NCBI GenBank assembly: GCA_943354965.1
Contig: CALRDN010000001.1
Span: forward strand, 101,033-165,032
DNA length: 64,000 nt
Origin: Candidatus Peribacteria bacterium
GTDB lineage: Bacteria; Patescibacteriota; Gracilibacteria; UBA1369; UBA12463
Reading direction: 5' to 3'
A program made the position numbers and the translations under genes. Each line of letters begins with the position of its first letter. Position 1 is the stretch's first letter. Below, in pieces: positions 42,631-51,850 of the stretch. The notes under the pieces were generated by a model. It made no database searches. It was not told the origin of the DNA and saw only the letters and a list, made by a program, of their open reading frames with translations.

Positions 42631-42659
42631 ATTGTACCACTTTTTCGTTCTTTTTACAA
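42631..42659 (-). promoter_or_regulatory. Leaderless promoter of the calpain-like and kinase-like pair
   Basis: Minus strand: TTGTAA (42659-42654), 17 nt, TACAAT (42636-42631), then 5 nt to ATG 42625. The -35 overlaps the stop of the flavoprotein gene. Confidence 0.65.
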
Positions 42660-43943
42660 TTCAGCTTTATTGAGCCTCTTAAGCATGCTTTCTCCGGCAA
42701 GATAGCCGGTGGCCCACGAAGCTTGAAGGTTGAATCCACCGGTAAAGCCATCGATATCGAGTACTTCGCCTGCAAAATAGAGGTTTGGGCATATTTTTGA
42801 CTCCATGGTGTTGGTATCCACTTCCGGTAGTGGCACGCCACCAGCGGTTACGAACTCTTCACCAGGACTTCTGCCTGTTATGGTGAGTGGAAATGCGTGT
42901 ATGAGTTCGGCCGTTTCTTTCTTGAGTTCGGCGTTCATCTGTCCTGCATGTATTGAATTTGAAGGTAGTTTTTTTCTCTTCATGAGCTCTCTCGCCATTA
43001 CTTCGCATAGAGATTTTGGGAGGAGTATATCGAGGAAGTTTTTGAATTCTTTTTTCCCGTGCAGGTTGGCTTCTTTCTGTAGTTTTTCGAGAAGTTCTGC
43101 TTTTGTAAGATGAGGAAGGAAGTTAATGGTGAGGTGGTGTGGTTCTTTTGCGCTGAAATTTTCATAGGCAGCCATGCTGGAAATAGCAAAGATTGCCGGA
43201 CCGCTTATGCCGCGGTGCGTGAAGACGAGTGGGCCTTTTCGGGTGTAGGATTTTTTCTCACTATTTGAGTCGAGTGTTATTTCTGTCTGCGTGAAGGAAA
43301 CGCCAGCCAGGTCTTTTGGATAGTCTTCTTTTGTCATAAAAGAGCTAAGGGAGGGGGCAAGTTTGGTAATGGTATGACCGAGCGATTGTGCGAATGCATA
43401 GCCATCGCCGGTCGATCCAGTTTGTCGATAGGTATTACCGCCTGTGGCAATCAAGAGGTAGTCGGCAGTGATGGTTTCTTTCTTCGTAGTGATAATGAAT
43501 CCGGTTTTTTTGGTAATGTTTGTTACATTTGTTTTCAGGTGGAGGTGTATCGTAACGTTTGGATTTTGTGTAATGGTTTTTTCAAGAGCACTGACGATAT
43601 CTTTTCCGTTGTCGGATTTTGGAAAGACGCGAAGGTCTTCTTCTGTTTTGAGCGGTATGCCGTGTGACTCGAACCACTCCATGACTTTTGGTGGAGGAAG
43701 TTTATACATGGCGGACATCAGGAATTTGGCTCCTCGTGGGTAGTTTTGGAGGAGTTGCTTGATGTCGTGGATGCCGGTTGTGACGTTGCATCGTCCGCCA
43801 CCGCTAATAATTACCTTTGCTCCGAGGTGATCGTTTTTATCGAAGAGGTGAATGGTAATATTCTTGTCTTTTGCGGACTCGGCTAAGTGTGCGGCGGCCA
43901 TCAGGCCTGCTGCTCCTCCTCCTATAATTGCTATGGTTTTCAT
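42654..43943 (-). CDS. FAD-dependent oxidoreductase, HI0933/BaiN family
   Basis: 429 residues. N-terminal dinucleotide site IAIIGGGAAGLMAAAHLAES, then DKNDHLGAKVIISGGGRCNVTT, and a C-terminal flavin segment NLYFAGEVLDIDGFTGGFNLQ, all typical of HI0933-like flavoproteins. Members include bile-acid reductases, but the general function is unclear. It abuts ackA: its ATG is the base next to the ackA stop. Confidence 0.93.
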   Translation of the reverse strand: MKTIAIIGGGAAGLMAAAHLAESAKDKNITIHLFDKNDHLGAKVIISGGGRCNVTTGIHDIKQLLQNYPRGAKFLMSAMYKLPPPKVMEWFESHGIPLKTEEDLRVFPKSDNGKDIVSALEKTITQNPNVTIHLHLKTNVTNITKKTGFIITTKKETITADYLLIATGGNTYRQTGSTGDGYAFAQSLGHTITKLAPSLSSFMTKEDYPKDLAGVSFTQTEITLDSNSEKKSYTRKGPLVFTHRGISGPAIFAISSMAAYENFSAKEPHHLTINFLPHLTKAELLEKLQKEANLHGKKEFKNFLDILLPKSLCEVMARELMKRKKLPSNSIHAGQMNAELKKETAELIHAFPLTITGRSPGEEFVTAGGVPLPEVDTNTMESKICPNLYFAGEVLDIDGFTGGFNLQASWATGYLAGESMLKRLNKAEL

Positions 43944-45074
43944 CTACAGCAGTTTGGCTGAAAGCTGAGCAATATGCAACTCTTCGTTGGTTGGGATGAT
44001 GAATGTTTTGAACTTGTTGAGGTGGGCGAGTCTACTCAAAATGTCCTTGTGCGCATAGGTTGCGTTTTCTCCGATGCCTGCCGTGAAGACGAGGGCGTCG
44101 AGGCCGCGCAACACCGAAGTATACGCTGCAATCTGCTTCGCTGTCCGATCAATAAATATCATATATGCCAGTTGCGCGGCCGCATTCATTTTTGTCGCCT
44201 CGATATGAATTGTCCGCATATCGCTTGATAGTCCCCCAGAGACTCCTTTGAGTCCGGATTCTTTATTGAGAAGGTCTACCACTTTTTCTGCTGTTACTTT
44301 TAGTTTCTTCGCTAGATATGGAACCAATGCCGGATCAATAGATCCCGATCTTGTTCCCATGGGAATGCCTTCTAGCGGTGTGAATCCCATACTGGTATCC
44401 ACTGCTTTGCCTCCGAGCGATGCCGTGATACTGCATCCATTTCCTAGATGGCATGAGATAATTTTTACATTTTTTTGTTTGCTGAAAGAGAGTATTCCTT
44501 TCATTTTCTTCAGCGCCTGTTGCGTTACGTATTCGTGGCTAATCCCATGAAATCCGTATTTTCGTACGCCAAAATGTTTGTACCACTCAATAGGAACGGG
44601 ATAGAGATAGGTTTCTATCGGGAGATCTTTGTAATACTGCGTGTCGAAGACGGCAATCTGCGGAAGACCTTTGAACATTTTTTGCGCTGCCTGAATGCCT
44701 TCTATGTTCGGAGGATTATGGAGTGGTGCGAGGCTCGATAGTCTCACTATTTCTTTCAATACTTTTGGAGTAATGAGACATGGTTCCGTGTATTTTTCTC
44801 CACCATGTACGACGCGCTGGCCTATGCCAGTTATTTTTTCCTTTCCAAAAATCTTCTGACTGAATAGCATCTCCGTTGTAATTTTCATCGCCTCCGTAAT
44901 CGATTTTACTTTTGGATGGAGTGAAAGCGTTTTTTTGCCTACTTCCATGCGGAATTCACATTCTTTTTTTCCTATTCTGTCGACGATTGATTTGAATAGT
45001 GCCTTCCCACTCTTGGTGTCAACGAGTTGGCACTTGAGGCTTGATGATCCGGCATTGAAGACGAGAATGAGCAT
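43944..45074 (-). CDS. ackA: Acetate kinase
   Basis: 376 residues, ASKHA fold. It makes ATP and acetate from acetyl phosphate. N-terminal LVFNAGSSSLKCQLVD, VVHGGEKY, the catalytic Asp/His region (FDTQYYKDLP, YGFHGISHEYV) and VFTAGIGENA are all present. Slightly shorter than the usual 400. Together with pta it gives substrate-level ATP from acetyl-CoA. Confidence 0.97.
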   Translation of the reverse strand: MLILVFNAGSSSLKCQLVDTKSGKALFKSIVDRIGKKECEFRMEVGKKTLSLHPKVKSITEAMKITTEMLFSQKIFGKEKITGIGQRVVHGGEKYTEPCLITPKVLKEIVRLSSLAPLHNPPNIEGIQAAQKMFKGLPQIAVFDTQYYKDLPIETYLYPVPIEWYKHFGVRKYGFHGISHEYVTQQALKKMKGILSFSKQKNVKIISCHLGNGCSITASLGGKAVDTSMGFTPLEGIPMGTRSGSIDPALVPYLAKKLKVTAEKVVDLLNKESGLKGVSGGLSSDMRTIHIEATKMNAAAQLAYMIFIDRTAKQIAAYTSVLRGLDALVFTAGIGENATYAHKDILSRLAHLNKFKTFIIPTNEELHIAQLSAKLL

Positions 45075-45094
45075 GTGATGAGGTGAGGGTTATA

Positions 45095-46108
45095 TTACTT
45101 CGTCGATCCATAGTCTATCGACATTGCTTCGCAGGCGGTGACGGCTGCGGTATATACGATATCCATCCACGAGCATCCTCGTGAAAGATCGTTTACGGGC
45201 TTGCGTAAGCCCTGCAATATGGGTCCAATAGCGTTGGCTTTTGCGAGACGTTCGCATAGTTTGTATCCGATATTGGCGCTGTTGAGATCCGGAAATATGA
45301 GTACGTTAGCATTTCCTTTTAGTGGCGAGTCCGGATACTTTTTCTTCGCTACTTCAGGAACGATAGCGGCGTCTAGCTGGATCTCTCCATCAATACATAA
45401 GTCGGGTCGGCGATCGCGGGTAATAGACACGGCTTCTCGGACATGATCGAGCGATGGATCTTTTGATGAGCCATGCGTAGAAAATGCGAGAAATGCTATG
45501 CGTGGTTCTATGCCGAATCTCTTGGCGGTTTCGGCGGTATCGATGGCCGTATCGGCTAATTCATGGGTGCCAGGTGTTACTTGCACCGAACAGTCGGCAA
45601 ATAGCATGAGCTTTTTTTTCATCACCATGAAAAATACTCCTGATACTTTATGAAATTTTTCTTTGGTTCCAATAATTTGAAAAATAGGCATCAAAAAATC
45701 ACTTGAGTGAGAATTTGCTCCTGATACCATTCCATCCACGTCATCAAAATGTGTCATCATACAGCCAAAATAATCCGGCATGCGAATCCATTTTGCGGCG
45801 TCTTCCAATGTCATTCCTTTTTCCTTTCTGAGTGAGAAAAGTTCTTGGGTGTATTTTTCTAATCGTTCTTTTGTCTCTGCTCCGTCAATATCGATAACCT
45901 CTATACGCTCCAGAGGAAGTTCTATTTTATTCTTTTTGGCTGTTTGATTTATTTTTTCTTTGTTTCCGATTAATATCGGTACGACGATTTTGTGCTCGTT
46001 CAGATAGGCGACCGCTTTTAGTGTTCGGGGATCATCGGTCTCGGCAAAAACAATCCTTTGTGGATGTTTCTGTGCTTGATCGACGATACGAGCGAGGAGG
46101 TTTTTCAT
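45095..46108 (-). CDS. pta: Phosphate acetyltransferase
   Basis: 337 residues, short form (no N-terminal DRTGG region). It converts acetyl-CoA and phosphate to acetyl phosphate. Marks: RIVFAETDDPRTLKA, VDGMVSGANSHSSDFLMP, FLAFSTHGSSKDPS, DGEIQLDAAIVPEVAKKK and NVLIFPDLNSANIGYKL. It lies 20 nt before ackA on the same strand. Confidence 0.97.
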   Translation of the reverse strand: MKNLLARIVDQAQKHPQRIVFAETDDPRTLKAVAYLNEHKIVVPILIGNKEKINQTAKKNKIELPLERIEVIDIDGAETKERLEKYTQELFSLRKEKGMTLEDAAKWIRMPDYFGCMMTHFDDVDGMVSGANSHSSDFLMPIFQIIGTKEKFHKVSGVFFMVMKKKLMLFADCSVQVTPGTHELADTAIDTAETAKRFGIEPRIAFLAFSTHGSSKDPSLDHVREAVSITRDRRPDLCIDGEIQLDAAIVPEVAKKKYPDSPLKGNANVLIFPDLNSANIGYKLCERLAKANAIGPILQGLRKPVNDLSRGCSWMDIVYTAAVTACEAMSIDYGSTK

Positions 46109-46114
46109 AGGATT

Positions 46115-46861
46115 CTATTTCTTTTGTCGTGAATCGTTCTTAGGGTAACATTTTTTTACTGAAGATGTAAGACTTCTGAACTGCCACGGTATATCAAATT
46201 TGATTATCATCTCTATGGTGATTTTTAGGAACTCTTTGAGGGTGAGTGGCGTAGTGTGTATTTCAATTTTATTATGCAAAATAGCATCACGAATAGATGG
46301 CCAGTTTTTTTCCGCATCTACAAGCGTATATCCTTGGTCAAAATATTTTAATAGATGATTATCAGACGTTGCTATAAGTGGTTTGCGATGAAGTTTTGCC
46401 ACTTTTTCCGCGTTCTTGTTGAACTGATTTAGGCAATTCATGAAGAACCATGAATATTCAACGGCATCAAATAGATTAATATTTTGTAGTAGTTTCTCGT
46501 GTAGACAGAACCCCCGGGGAAAGTACGGATGCGGCGCAATTATGAGGCAGTCCGGATGTGCTTTTTTGTACTTCGAGAGATCGTAGAATGTAGATATTTT
46601 TTCTATATCCGGTGTGGCATTGATGATGAGTACATGCCTTCTTTCTATAGTTCTTTCTATGCCGGGAATAAGTAGTATTCCTAGTTTTTCCGCGTATGCG
46701 AAGATTTCTTCATTGAAAAAATAACCATCATGATGCGTGATAGACACCACATCATATCCTTTTGATGCGGCAAAATCGAGCATCTCTTTTGCCGTGTGTT
46801 TTGGCTTATCTAAGGGATCGTCCTTGGTATGGACGTGGAACTGAACTTTGAGGGGTTTCAT
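46115..46861 (-). CDS. PHP-domain phosphoesterase-like protein
   Basis: About 248 residues from ATG 46861 (MKPLKVQFHVHTKDD). Metal motifs are FHVHT, SITHHDG, PGIERT, IAPHPYFPRG and ATSDNH, the full PHP set. The substrate cannot be told; histidinol-phosphate-type or nucleotide phosphatases belong here. The start at 46903 is rejected since the lipoprotein gene upstream ends at 46872. It lies 6 nt before pta. Confidence 0.9.
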   Translation of the reverse strand: MKPLKVQFHVHTKDDPLDKPKHTAKEMLDFAASKGYDVVSITHHDGYFFNEEIFAYAEKLGILLIPGIERTIERRHVLIINATPDIEKISTFYDLSKYKKAHPDCLIIAPHPYFPRGFCLHEKLLQNINLFDAVEYSWFFMNCLNQFNKNAEKVAKLHRKPLIATSDNHLLKYFDQGYTLVDAEKNWPSIRDAILHNKIEIHTTPLTLKEFLKITIEMIIKFDIPWQFRSLTSSVKKCYPKNDSRQKK

Positions 46862-46871
46862 GAGATGGGGG

Positions 46872-47117
46872 CTAGTTTTTGAGCTCCTTCTGGAGATCTC
46901 CAACTGCGTTGACGACGTTTTCTATTTTTTGAATTTTTCGGTCGACACTATCTTTTGCTTCTATGAGATTTGTCTGTATCTTTTCCGCTTCCTTCTTTAC
47001 GTTGTTGGCGCTTTTGGTAAAATCTCCTGTGATCTGATCAATAATCGTGCAGCCTGAAAGTACAAGCAAGCTTGATGCAAACAGTGTAACGAATTTGATT
47101 GAGAGGGATGTATTCAC
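46872..47117 (-). CDS. Small lipoprotein with a coiled-coil tail
   Basis: 81 residues. Lipobox VLSGC with Cys23 after a hydrophobic stretch. The mature part is a coiled coil (about 38-80, KEAEKIQTNLIEAKDSVDRK), no further domain. Probably attached to the outer face of the membrane. It lies upstream of the PHP gene. Confidence 0.82.
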   Translation of the reverse strand: MNTSLSIKFVTLFASSLLVLSGCTIIDQITGDFTKSANNVKKEAEKIQTNLIEAKDSVDRKIQKIENVVNAVGDLQKELKN

Positions 47118-47162
47118 GTTGTAATCATAGCACTGATTATTTCGCGAAGAAAGATTTTTAGA

Positions 47163-48734
47163 TTAGATCTTTACCTTTCCTAGTCGTTCGATGGTTTCTT
47201 GTTTTCCTAGTGCCCACATTACCTCGAATACACCTGGCGAGAACTGTTCGCCGGTAAGAATGGCTCGGAGAGGCCAGAAGATTTGACCGTTTTTGAGACC
47301 CGAGGAGGCGACCACGCCGACGAGGGTTATCTTGATGTTTTCTTCGGTCCAATTTTCTTCTGAGATCTCAGTGAGAGCTGAAATCGCTTCGGGAAGAATC
47401 TTTTTTACGATCTCAGCGTCCACTTTCATCTTCTCGCTGTAAACGATTTCCGGCTTGAACTCCGGACGTGTGAAGTAAAATCCTATGTCATCTTTTATGT
47501 TATCTTTTCTTGATTTTTCAATTTCTTCAGTCGTCATTATTCTATTTTCTATATTTTTTATAAATTCCTTTTCTCCCGGATGCGTGTAAACGATTCCTTG
47601 AATTTTTTCTTCTCTTGTCACTAGGCAGCGATAAAGGTAATTTAAATCACTTTTCCATTCAGTTGGTATATATTTGTCACAAATCGCTAATATTTCTTTT
47701 CCTCTATTCTCCGTCGTTCTTCCTACTATTGATAGTCTTTCTTCCATCTTTTTTTTAGCCCATTGCAAGTTATACCAGTCGAGCTTTTCCAAGTTAAATA
47801 TGGCGCCTGATTTGTGAACGCCTTCTAGCGAGAAGGCTTGAATGAGCTCATTCATTGCATATATCTCCTGTTCGCTTCCTTTTCCTGGATGCCAGCCGAG
47901 GAAAGCTATGAAGTTAATGATGGCTTCTTGCATATATCCTTTTTGAATATATTCCTCGACGGCTACATCACCCTGGCGTTTGGAGAGTTTCGTTTTGTCA
48001 GCATTGAGTAGGAGTGGGAGGTGGGCATATTGCGGTGGGGTCCATCCAAAGGCTTCATGGAGCCAAATATGTTTCGGGGTTGATGGTAACCACTCTTCGC
48101 CACGGATGACGTGAGTAATCTCCATGTCATGATCATCGACGACGTTCGCGAGATGGTAGGTAGGGAATCCATCTGACTTGATGAGAACTTGGTCGTCGAT
48201 TGTCTTGGAGTCGAAACGGACTTTTCCTCGAATCATATCTTCGACAATGAGCATGCCCTCTGGAATTTTTTGACGAATAACAAATGGCATACCGGAGGCT
48301 TTTTTTGCATCTATTTCTTCCTTGGAAAGAGAGAGACACTTGCGGTTGTACATAGGGGCTTCGTGTCGTGCTTCTTGCCTCTTGCGCATCTCGTCGAGCT
48401 CTTCTTGCGTGCAGAAGCAGGTATAGGCGTGGCCTTTTTCTATAAGTTCGTTGATGCCCTTTAGATAGAGTTCTGTTCTCTCTGATTGGACGTACGGTCC
48501 GTGAGGTCCGTTTATGTCCGGTCCCTCGTCCCATTCCAGTCCGAGCCATTTCAGGGATTTCATGAGACTCTCTCTTGCGCCTTCTACGAAACGTTTCTGA
48601 TCGGTATCTTCAATACGAAGCAGGAACTGACCACCTTGTTTTTTGGCGAAAAGGTAGGCATAAAGCGCTGTTCGGGCGCCTCCGACGTGGAGGTAGCCGG
48701 TAGGGGAGGGGGCGAAGCGGGTTCGAATGTTCAT
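47163..48734 (-). CDS. gltX: Glutamyl-tRNA synthetase
   Basis: About 523 residues, class I. HIGH-like PSPTGYLHVGGARTAL (about 9-24) and KLSKRQGD (KMSKS-like, about 240) are intact. It charges tRNA-Glu (encoded at 29336-29410) and perhaps tRNA-Gln if transamidation is used; no gatCAB is in this window. ATG 48734 (MNIRTRFAPSPTG) is preferred over a TTG 12 nt upstream. Confidence 0.96.
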   Translation of the reverse strand: MNIRTRFAPSPTGYLHVGGARTALYAYLFAKKQGGQFLLRIEDTDQKRFVEGARESLMKSLKWLGLEWDEGPDINGPHGPYVQSERTELYLKGINELIEKGHAYTCFCTQEELDEMRKRQEARHEAPMYNRKCLSLSKEEIDAKKASGMPFVIRQKIPEGMLIVEDMIRGKVRFDSKTIDDQVLIKSDGFPTYHLANVVDDHDMEITHVIRGEEWLPSTPKHIWLHEAFGWTPPQYAHLPLLLNADKTKLSKRQGDVAVEEYIQKGYMQEAIINFIAFLGWHPGKGSEQEIYAMNELIQAFSLEGVHKSGAIFNLEKLDWYNLQWAKKKMEERLSIVGRTTENRGKEILAICDKYIPTEWKSDLNYLYRCLVTREEKIQGIVYTHPGEKEFIKNIENRIMTTEEIEKSRKDNIKDDIGFYFTRPEFKPEIVYSEKMKVDAEIVKKILPEAISALTEISEENWTEENIKITLVGVVASSGLKNGQIFWPLRAILTGEQFSPGVFEVMWALGKQETIERLGKVKI

Positions 48735-48782
48735 GTTCCTATTCAAGAGGAAATATAGGGATTTGGCAAGTCGAATGAGAGC

Positions 48783-48811
48783 TTGAGTAAGCCTACTTTT
48801 TCAATTATACT
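48783..48811 (+). promoter_or_regulatory. Leaderless promoter of ftsK
   Basis: TTGAGT (48783-48788), 17 nt, TATACT (48806-48811), then 6 nt to GTG 48818. Confidence 0.7.
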
Positions 48812-48817
48812 TCGCCC

Positions 48818-51247
48818 GTGGCTCGAAAACGAAAATCATCAGGCTTGGGTATTAGGGGACGGACGGGTCGCGAGAGACGCGGACGTACTACTCGAAGCAA
48901 AAAAGGACTAACTCCTCTTTCATTTGAGGTGAAGTCACATGTGGCGCGAGATATATCGGCGACCATGTACTTTTTGTTGGCCGCGGTAATGATTTTGAGC
49001 TTACAGGGAAACTTCGGTATCGTCGGTAGCGAATTTATCGGAATCTTTAGGCCGATACTTGGATATGGAATCTATGTTATTCCTTTGGTTTTTGCTTTTA
49101 TATCAGCCATGCTTTTCTTCTCAAAGGCTGTTCGATTTGGAGCGGCAAGGGTTGTTGGATTGATCACTATTATGGTTTCGTTCTTAAGTATCCTTCATTT
49201 ATCGGTAGATATTAATGAGCTCTATTCCGTGGCAAGTGCCGGAAAGTTTGGTGGATATGTTGGATTTGTATCGAACTTCCTCCTACGTGAAGCACTTCAA
49301 ATTGGGCATATTGGTGCCACTATCGTATTCGTAGCAACATTCATTATTGGAGCGATGCTCGCGTTTGAATTATCGCTACGCCAAATCGCCAGCTTTTTCC
49401 GATCTACTATTGCCCTGAAGAGAATCATGATAGAAACGGCTGACGAGGAAGAGGATAACGGCATGGATGGCGAGGAGCCGGAATTATTTATACGCAAGAA
49501 TCAGATGGAGGATGACGCGCTCGCTGAGCTCGCGCGCCAAGTTGTCAGTGGAGCTTATACCAAGAAAGATACCGCTCGTTCCCGTCGTGAAAAAGACGAG
49601 GAGGAGAATGAGGAGGAAGAGGAGCGATTGAAGACATTGAGCATTGAGATGAATCAGCACAGAGGAGAAGAAGATATAGTTTTGAAGGAGCTGAAGCCCG
49701 TAAAGGCAGATAAGAAAATTGAGATTAATCAGGAGACGGGGGAGGTTGTGGAAGAAGAGGAGGCGGTTAGTGATGAAGTAGAGGAAGAGTTTTTCTGGGA
49801 GTTTCCTTCGTTGGACTTGCTTAATCCTGCCGTGAAGACAGGCAAAATTGATGAAAATGTTTTGAGGGAGAAGGCTGAAAAAATAAAGAGCAAGTTCAAG
49901 CAGTTTGATATTGATGTTCAGATGAATGAGATAAATGTCGGACCGACCGTTGTTCAATATACGCTCAAGCCGCATGAGGGTGTGAAATTGTCGAAGATTA
50001 CGAATTTGAAGAATGATATCGCATTGGCTCTGGCCGCGAAGTCCATTCGTATTGAGGCGCCGATTCCAGGTAAGTCCTTGGTTGGTATCGAGATTCCAAA
50101 TGATAAGCGTACGGCGGTTCACCTCCGTGAAATCTTGGAAAGCCGTGAGTTTGGAGAGATTGATTCTAATTTGAGATTTCCGATCGGACGTGATGTTTCC
50201 GGTAGGCCGGTGGTGGGGGATTTGGCTTCTATGCCACATCTTTTAATCGCAGGTAGTACGGGTTCCGGTAAGTCCGTTGGAATGAATGCGTTGTTGATGT
50301 CGTTGATTTATCAGAATGGTCCGGAAGATTTGAAGTTGATTATGATTGATCCGAAGCGCGTCGAGTTGGATTTATATAATGGAATTCCTCATTTATTGAC
50401 TCCGGTTATTACCGAGCCGGAAAAGGCGGCTATCGCTTTGCGATGGACGGTGGCCGAGATGACACGACGATATAAGTTGTTGTCGTCTGCTCGTCAGAGA
50501 AATATTGCCGACTATATGGCTGCGATGGGTCCAGACGATGTTGGTGAGCGATTGCCAAAGATTGTCGTGGTGATTGATGAGTTGGCGGATCTCATGATGA
50601 CAGCGAAGAGCGAGGTGGAGGCATCGATTTGTAGAATTGCGCAGATGGCCCGTGCGGTCGGAATTCACTTGGTTATTGCGACACAACGTCCAAGCGTTGA
50701 TGTTATTACTGGTTTGATTAAGGCAAATATCCCTTCAAGAATTTCGTTTGCCGTTAGTTCTCAGATTGATTCCAGGACAATTTTGGATGCGATTGGAGCC
50801 GAGGACCTGTTGGGCCGAGGCGATATGTTGTACCTCCCTGGCGGCATGTCCAAGCCACTACGCGTACAGGGAATCTTCGTCTCTACCGAGGAGATTGAGC
50901 GCGTGACGAACCACGCCAAGGTAACGATGCCGCCACAATACGACGAAGGCATTACAAACCGCAAAATGGCCGACGAATCTGTCATGGGCGTTCCTGACTC
51001 TAAATATGCAACCGATGATGCCGACATGGATGATGATGCCATGGTCAAGGAAGCAATCAAGCTCGTTGTCGAGAGTCGAAAGGCTTCTGCCAGTCTTCTC
51101 CAGCGACGTCTAAAGGTAGGCTACGCTCGCGCCGCTCGCTTGCTCGATGTTATGGAGGAACGTGGTTATATTGGCCCTTCTCACGGCGCCAAGGCTCGAG
51201 AAATCTACGTCAACGACGTTCCGTCAGATGTTCCGGAAGAGCTCTAG
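48818..51247 (+). CDS. ftsK: DNA translocase FtsK/SpoIIIE
   Basis: 809 residues. Basic N-terminus, four membrane spans (about 45-195), an acidic linker (about 205-320), then the motor: Walker A GSTGSGKS with Lys485, Walker B IVVVIDELADLMM (about 580-592), and the C-terminal gamma winged helix (about 740-805, KASASLLQRRLKVGYARAA). It pumps DNA through the closing septum. GTG start chosen because a promoter ends 6 nt before it. It is divergent from gltX. Confidence 0.97.
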   Translation: MARKRKSSGLGIRGRTGRERRGRTTRSKKGLTPLSFEVKSHVARDISATMYFLLAAVMILSLQGNFGIVGSEFIGIFRPILGYGIYVIPLVFAFISAMLFFSKAVRFGAARVVGLITIMVSFLSILHLSVDINELYSVASAGKFGGYVGFVSNFLLREALQIGHIGATIVFVATFIIGAMLAFELSLRQIASFFRSTIALKRIMIETADEEEDNGMDGEEPELFIRKNQMEDDALAELARQVVSGAYTKKDTARSRREKDEEENEEEEERLKTLSIEMNQHRGEEDIVLKELKPVKADKKIEINQETGEVVEEEEAVSDEVEEEFFWEFPSLDLLNPAVKTGKIDENVLREKAEKIKSKFKQFDIDVQMNEINVGPTVVQYTLKPHEGVKLSKITNLKNDIALALAAKSIRIEAPIPGKSLVGIEIPNDKRTAVHLREILESREFGEIDSNLRFPIGRDVSGRPVVGDLASMPHLLIAGSTGSGKSVGMNALLMSLIYQNGPEDLKLIMIDPKRVELDLYNGIPHLLTPVITEPEKAAIALRWTVAEMTRRYKLLSSARQRNIADYMAAMGPDDVGERLPKIVVVIDELADLMMTAKSEVEASICRIAQMARAVGIHLVIATQRPSVDVITGLIKANIPSRISFAVSSQIDSRTILDAIGAEDLLGRGDMLYLPGGMSKPLRVQGIFVSTEEIERVTNHAKVTMPPQYDEGITNRKMADESVMGVPDSKYATDDADMDDDAMVKEAIKLVVESRKASASLLQRRLKVGYARAARLLDVMEERGYIGPSHGAKAREIYVNDVPSDVPEEL

Positions 51248-51272
51248 TAAGAGTTTCCCGAGGAGGGGAGAT

Positions 51273-51707
51273 TTAGATAACTTCTAATGTTTCTACCCTT
51301 AGCTCTAATTTTTCGAATTCTTCTTTTTTGACAAAATCTTGCTGCATCGTGGCATAAAGGTCGAATATTTTGTCATTCATTCTTCCTTGTTCTTTTTTGA
51401 TATCGTGAATATCACCTTTGATATCAACGATGTCACCCTGAATACTAACGATATCACCCTTGATGCCAATAATATCACCCTGAATACCAACGATGTCACC
51501 CTGAATACTAACGATATCACCCTTGATGCCAATAATATCACCCTGAATACCAACGATGTCACCCTGGATACTTTTAATGTCATTTTTTATACCCCCAATT
51601 TCATCTTTTATCTCATCTTTAAACTCAGTTAGTATGCCTTTCATGACATGCTTCATTTGAGTAAGCGTTACGGCGCCTTCGCGTTTTCGAGTTTTGGTTT
51701 GTTTCAT
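51273..51707 (-). CDS. Coiled-coil protein built of 7-residue tandem repeats
   Basis: 144 residues. After a basic N-terminus (KQTKTRKREGAVTLTQMKH) come heptads of the form GDIVxIQ or GDIIGIK (about residues 39-100), then a charged helix KKEEFEKLELRVETLE. Heptads with Ile in two positions fit a trimeric or tetrameric coiled coil. The DNA carries 63-bp (9 x 7) tandem repeats. Such proteins can vary in length by repeat slippage. Function unknown; it converges with ftsK. Confidence 0.75.
   Translation of the reverse strand: MKQTKTRKREGAVTLTQMKHVMKGILTEFKDEIKDEIGGIKNDIKSIQGDIVGIQGDIIGIKGDIVSIQGDIVGIQGDIIGIKGDIVSIQGDIVDIKGDIHDIKKEQGRMNDKIFDLYATMQQDFVKKEEFEKLELRVETLEVI
51429..51568 (-). repeat. Tandem 63-bp repeat within the coiled-coil gene
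   Basis: Copies at 51429-51491 and 51492-51554 look identical, and a partial third begins at 51555. Each copy is three 21-bp sub-units encoding three heptads. Confidence 0.85.
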
Positions 51708-51813
51708 AATGGAAATTTAGGATAGTAAATGATTGTTGTGCTTGCAAGTAACTCATCTTGCTATGGCGGGGTATTCCTATTCTACCTCAGCGTTTTAACA
51801 TTTTTCTGACATC

Positions 51814-51843
51814 TTGAGGTTTATTTGAGCTTTAGTGTATGAT
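51814..51843 (+). promoter_or_regulatory. Leaderless promoter of galE
   Basis: TTGAGG (51814-51819), 18 nt, TATGAT (51838-51843), then 7 nt to ATG 51851. The alternative ATG 51839 lies inside the -10 box. Confidence 0.55.
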
Positions 51844-51850
51844 TATCGCG

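Noticed and set aside
49484-50239. 251-codon antisense frame in ftsK
   Set aside because: Covers the acidic linker and motor region of a clear ftsK; no promoter or family resemblance.
51429-51568. CRISPR array
   Set aside because: Repeats are adjacent, in frame and coding, with no spacers. No CRISPR array or cas gene was seen in the window.
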